A stretch of DNA of 64,000 bases. Origin: Pseudopyrenochaeta lycopersici (lineage: Eukaryota; Ascomycota; Dothideomycetes; Pleosporales; Pseudopyrenochaetaceae). How positions within the stretch are numbered: the first letter of the stretch is position 1; the number at the start of each line of letters is the position of its first letter. The stretch covers positions 372,001 through 436,000 of the forward strand of contig NHZP01000032.1 of NCBI GenBank assembly GCA_003313425.1, read 5' to 3'. The translations under genes were made by a program, and so were the position numbers. Positions 59,678 to 64,000 of this stretch are shown here, piece after piece. The notes beneath the pieces are model-generated. The model saw only the letters and a list, made by a program, of their open reading frames with translations. It was not told the origin of the DNA and did not search any database.

Positions 59678-60673
59678 CTATACATTTGTTGGCCTTGTAA
59701 ACAGACGGCCACTGATTTCACCCTTGGTGAGGAGCTGAAGACCTTTCGGAATGTCCTCGAATGGTATCTCCTGAATCTGAGGTTTCAACACACCAGAGGC
59801 GATGAGGCCGAGAACCTCACCAAACTCCTGAATACTGGCACTTGTGGAGCCTCTGAGTGATATATTTTGAGTTACAAGAGATGTAGTCGTCAATTTGATG
59901 GCCTCGGAAGCTAACCCAACAAGCACCACAGTTCCTCCAGGCCTTACAGTAGATATTGCCGCCTCAGCCGTCACCTGAGCGCCGGCAAAGTCTACGATGA
60001 CATCAAAAGTCTTATCTGAGAATTGACTGAGGCTGGTTGCGCACTCTATAGCGCCGTTAGAAGTGGCCTGGTCGAATTTCGTCGTGTTTATGTCGACACC
60101 GTATACGGTTGCCCCTAACGACGCTGCTATTGCTACGCCATTGAGCCCGAGGCCCCCTAGACCGAGTATGGCGACGGTAGAAGATTTCGAAACTTTGCCT
60201 TCCGCAATGACAGCATGATAAGCCGTTGCGACGGAATCAGTTGCTACAGCTGCCTGTGCGAAGCTGACTCCTTCGGGTATCTTGACGAGGTTCTTGATAG
60301 GCGCAACGACGTATGCAGCGTAGCCGCCATCGCAACCCACACCTGGAGCTTCATCGAAGTTTCGTGTTTCAATTGGATGCCCAACACAGGCGACCGCGAC
60401 GGAATCTCCCTCTTTCAATGGTGTCAGAGAAGATCTCGACTCGAAACATCCCAATTTGATGATAGTGCCAGCAATTTCGTGACCCAGAGTCACAGGCAAA
60501 GCACGCATCCAGGCCGCCCCTCCACCATTCAATACGTGCGCATCGGAGTGGCAAAGACCCGCTGCTTGGACTTTTATAAGCGCTTGTCCGAGTTCAGGCT
60601 CCGGTATAGGCAAGACATTTAATACCAGACTTTCGTTCGCGCCGCTGAATCGAAAAGCATTCATTGTTGACAT
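59678..60673 (-). CDS. Zinc-type medium-chain alcohol dehydrogenase-like oxidoreductase
   Basis: Single exon, 331 codons if it starts at ATG 60673 (MSTMNAFRFSG); the frame is open to an ATG at 60739, but the extra 22 residues do not look conserved. The GroES-like domain has the catalytic Cys in GLCHSDAH, the second ligand in TLGHEIAGTI and a glycine-rich loop. The Rossmann motif is ILGLGGLGLNGVAIA, followed by YGVDIN. The four-Cys structural-zinc lobe of classical ADHs is missing, with only single cysteines in the region reading CVGHPIETRNFDEAPGVGCDGG. NAD(P)-dependent oxidation of an alcohol or similar substrate is likely; specificity is unknown. Confidence 0.92.
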   Translation of the reverse strand: MSTMNAFRFSGANESLVLNVLPIPEPELGQALIKVQAAGLCHSDAHVLNGGGAAWMRALPVTLGHEIAGTIIKLGCFESRSSLTPLKEGDSVAVACVGHPIETRNFDEAPGVGCDGGYAAYVVAPIKNLVKIPEGVSFAQAAVATDSVATAYHAVIAEGKVSKSSTVAILGLGGLGLNGVAIAASLGATVYGVDINTTKFDQATSNGAIECATSLSQFSDKTFDVIVDFAGAQVTAEAAISTVRPGGTVVLVGLASEAIKLTTTSLVTQNISLRGSTSASIQEFGEVLGLIASGVLKPQIQEIPFEDIPKGLQLLTKGEISGRLFTRPTNV

Positions 60674-62038
60674 CAACTCGTAATTAAAATGTACAGATAA
60701 TAGGTTTACAAATCTGAACTTTTGTATCGACTTCAACATTTTTATAGCTTAGGCGGAGATTATCGCGAATAGATTGTTAATGAGTAACAATGCATCACTA
60801 TGAGTAGACGCTGTTCGAATCTAAACATAGCTTGTTTCGGCAGTATTCTTAGGGCCTTCGTCGAATCGGACCGATTCTCTCGGATATCCTGTTACACCAA
60901 ACAATAATTTTATTTGCTTCTTGAATTCTTTCTGATAATCGCAAGTTGAAGAAAGCTTCCGAATACTATCATTTATCATTAAAATTCGTCAATTTTGAGG
61001 TGGACAATGAAAATTCTCCTAATGCCGCCTCAAAAATTGAAGCCGTCGTACTGGGTAATTGGATTATTGTCGTCGCTGACTCAAAAAATGTTGGTTTTAA
61101 GTTATTACGATCAATTTCAATAGGGGCCGGATTCTCTGCCAGGAAGTTGAGTTCCATTCGCCAAAATAATCAAATACCTAAATGACTCAAGCTAGTTGAT
61201 GGAGTGATTTGGTAGTGTTATGATGAAGGCAAAGTCTGGCAGGCCGCAGCGGCAACCGATCTTTCAAAATGGGGATGAGAAGAGTTAGCCAACGCAAGGC
61301 AGAATATCACAACCTCTGCTTTGTTGCGTCAGGTACAAAGGATATAACCTAGGCAAAGGTTATAGTAGAGTTAAGGGCTCAATCTTGTATATTATATTGT
61401 TTCAAGCAGGAATCCCGGTCCGATATGTAAGCTTTAGTGCACCGAATATAGCTATCCCGGACCGCACTCGTGATGATGCTGGTGAGCATCAGAAGACTAA
61501 TTCAAGAAAGGATAGCGGCCCGAGAATTATCTTCGAGGTCAGCCTCATGGCTCGATTAAGCTCCGTAACGTCCTTGAACCTGGGACTAACTTTCATTTCC
61601 ATGATTGGTAGATGCTCACCTTCCTTCGCGATCTAGAAGTCTCGATACTCGATGAAGCTTTTCTGTGGACTGAGCATTGTCACTTTATTGTCTTAATATG
61701 AACTTTCACACACTGGAACTCTCGAGAGATGATTCTGTGGCTGTTTTATATTATGCTTCTGCCCATCGCGTGTAATAAGCGGGAGATATGCCCCACCGTT
61801 AGAAGCCTTCCAATAATTTATAGAAGGCTGTACAAAGAGGAAATTAAGCGCTTGGTTGGGCAACAGACGCAGACGCTGGAGCAACAGGGCGCGAAGCGCA
61901 GCCCACCATTACGAGAACTTCCACTCTTGAAAATACGAATGATGTGCACGTACGCATTGAGCACATATCGTTATTTTACCAAAAGTATTGGTCTTGAAGC
62001 TATATCCCACTGCAACCAGAATAGCGAAAATCCAGTTG
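60674..62038. other. Intergenic region, no gene supported
   Basis: Promoter of the dehydrogenase and 3' flank of the ankyrin gene. Frames such as 60946-61185 and 61729-62049 (+) show no recognisable domain and no splice partners. Confidence 0.5.
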
Positions 62039-64000
62039 CTAAAGTGTAGGTCTTTCAATCAAACTTGCCTCTGCATCTGGAGGTTTACTATGCGCCTCAA
62101 AATAGTCCCACTCATGATTCATATGCAGACCTTCTAAGAAAGGTTTGCACATGAAACAATAATCTACGCCTGTACATGTGCGACAATAGAAACGGGGGCC
62201 GTAAATGTCCTGTCTTAAAGTAAGATGGTGTTCAATCGCGTTCTTTGTCTACTTACGTGGAAGCATCCATTGCACCAATAACCGCCATGACGTTCACCGT
62301 GGAGCCTGGTGGTATCAGATTCTGGGCCGAGTTGAGACCTGCAAGACGTAGATAAGCCTTGTAGTATGCTTTCATTACCGTGAAAGACAGCGATTGCAAA
62401 AGGACTCCATTGGCCTTCAACTTCTCGGACCGTGATATTTTCGCCGCGAAATCCTCGCTCTACTAGTAGTTCTATAGCTCCAGGTACCCCTGCTCTGCAT
62501 GCCCAGTGAAGAGGGCTCCAATGATGACCCTTGCACGAGGACTCCAGATTCTTATCTAAAACTATACTGATAACTTTTGATGAGCCTCCTGAAGCGGCGT
62601 AACTTAGCAAGGTATCGCCTTTTACGTCCTCAGCCATAGGATCGAGGCCTAGGCCAATGAGATATTGGAGAGTATCCAAATGCCCGCCTCTTGCAGCAAG
62701 TAGAAGGGGTGTGCGACCGTAAGGTTCGTTGAGGTATAAATCTGCGTGACACTGCTTATAAGCAAACCGCAACATGTCTGTGTATCCTTTAAAGGCTAGC
62801 AGATTCATAACAGTGCCGTAGTGGGAGTCAAGGCCATTCACGGCAGAATATACTCCTTTCTCTAGAAGCAGCTTGACAACACCATGATGACCTTCGTAAG
62901 CTGCTGCGTTGAGTGGTGTCCAGCCGTTGCGGTTAGTTACTGCGATGTGTGCTCCCTTCTCAAGCAACAGCCCGACAACATCGGCATGGCCACTGTTCGC
63001 CGCTGAGTAGAGCGGCATCCCACCATCGTTGTTAGTTACGGAATAGTCTGCCCCTTTCTCTAGCAATAGCCTCACCACCTTAATATGGCCTTCGTCCGCT
63101 GCTGAGTTGAGTGGCGTCCAGCCATCATTGGTAGCAATTGTGATGTCTGCTCCTTTCTCTAGTAACAGCTCAACCACCTCAAGATGACCACTGTCAGCGG
63201 CTGCGTTAACGGGTGTCCAGCCGTTGATGTTAGCGACTGCAATGTCTGCTCCCTTCTCTAGCAGCAGCTTGAGAATCTCAATATGGCCACTGTTCGCCGC
63301 TGAGTACAGGGGTGTGACACCATCGTTGTTAGCAGCTGTGACATCTGCGCCTTTCTCTAGCAACAGCTTAACCACCTTGATATGCCCTTCGTCTGCTGCT
63401 ACGTTGAGTGGCATCCAACCGTCTTTCTCAGCAATTGTGATGTCGGCTCCCTTCTCTACCAAAAGCTTAACCACCTCAAAATGGCCACTGTCAGCGGCTG
63501 CGTTAACAGGTGTCCAACCGCTGCTATTAGTAGCTGCGACGTCTGCTCCTTTTTCAATCAATAGTTTAACAATCTCAACATGGCCATTGTTCGCCGCTGA
63601 GTAGAGGGGGGTTATGCCATCTTTGTTAGCAGCTGTGACATCTGCTCCATTTTCTAAAAGTTGCTTGACAATTTCCAGATGTCCGTTGTTGGATGCTTGT
63701 TGTAATGGTATTAATCCAAGCTCAGTATTGACTGTAACGTCTGCTCCATTATCTAGCAGCAGCTTAACAATCTCGACGTGGCCGTTGTTTGCTGCCGCTG
63801 ACAGCGGTGTAATTCCATAGCCGTTAGGGACCGCGATCTCTGCGCCCTTCTTTAGCAGCAGCCTAAAAGTCTCGACATGGCCATTGCATGCTGCTGAATA
63901 GAGGGGTGTCATGCCAAGGTTGTTAGTGACTGCGATGTTTGCTCCCTTCTCTAGCAAGAACTTGACAACCTCGAGATGGCCACCATCAGCTGCTGCATTT
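62039..64000 (-). CDS. Ankyrin-repeat protein with C-terminal ZZ zinc finger, partial at right edge
   Basis: The frame is open from the right edge to 62257. It is joined by a 47-nt intron (62256-62210) to a last exon 62209-62039 (stop TAG). At least a dozen 33-residue ankyrin repeats (G-TPL--AA--GH-E-VK-LLEKGAD) are followed by degenerate repeats and a C-terminal ZZ-type finger: YWCNGCFH, then across the splice IYGPRFYCRTC and DYCFMC, and a final NHEW with His. The ZZ cysteines are split by the intron, which supports the splice. N-terminal domains are outside the window; in fungi such proteins often carry NACHT or lipase/NB-ARC domains and act as NLR-like sensors. That part is inference. Confidence 0.9.
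62842..63633 (-). repeat. Higher-order ankyrin repeat, 297-nt unit
   Basis: Three successive 33-residue repeats of distinct type (A: TPLYSAAN-GH, B: WTPVNAAADSGH, C: W-PLN-AADEGH) recur in the same order A-B-C, A-B-C, A-B. The periods start near 63633, 63336 and 63039. Copies are far more alike at 99-residue spacing than at 33. Confidence 0.85.

Noticed and set aside
62842..63633. Regular repeats that could suggest a CRISPR-like array
   Set aside because: They are coding ankyrin repeats in one open frame without unique spacers.

Overview
The window is nuclear DNA of a filamentous ascomycete (Pezizomycotina; a Dothideomycete/Pleosporales-like fungus is my best guess, from gene content and family resemblance only). 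The evidence is many 46-81 nt GT-AG introns with CTAAC/CTGAC-like branch sites, an Mmm1 (ERMES) gene, a Vps45 gene, a Zn2Cys6 regulator and several families known mainly from fungi (SLATT_fungal, DUF3176, DUF3431, AIM9-like kinases, HET). I saw no prokaryotic features, tRNA, rRNA or CRISPR. Exon boundaries were derived by hand from splice consensus, phase and protein continuity; every completed model has a consistent reading phase.

Layout. 1-2.7 kb: 5' part of a large dynamin-like/SLIP-GC-type GTPase running off the left edge. 3.9-7.8 kb: two tandem AIM9-like mitochondrial phosphotransferases. 9.6-12.1 kb: a secreted chitin-binding/GLEYA adhesin in nine exons, two of them tiny. 13-18 kb: a hypothetical gene, a DUF1330-like protein and a DUF3176 membrane protein. 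19-36 kb is a dense housekeeping block: short-chain dehydrogenase, Mmm1, a WHIM/DDT-type chromatin protein, a BAR protein, a Zn2Cys6 regulator and Vps45. 36-40 kb: an epimerase-like protein convergent with a copper amine oxidase.

From about 40 kb to the right edge the character changes. Gene spacing widens, there is an AT-rich block (about 42.4-43.7 kb) and broken genes appear: a HET-domain relic, a truncated F-box/LRR-like fragment, an N-terminal STAND-type relic with an in-frame stop, and a fragmentary conserved hypothetical gene. Between them lie intact genes: a SLATT 2TM protein next to a 2H phosphoesterase, a CorA-like membrane protein, a YtcJ-like amidohydrolase, a DUF3431 protein with a GC-AG intron and a medium-chain dehydrogenase. 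At the right edge is the 3' part of an ankyrin-repeat protein with a C-terminal ZZ finger and a striking 99-residue higher-order repeat. HET, STAND-type, SLATT and ANK-ZZ families are all associated with fungal self/non-self recognition or regulated cell death, so this half looks like an accessory immunity-type neighbourhood. That is inference from family membership and not a demonstrated pathway.
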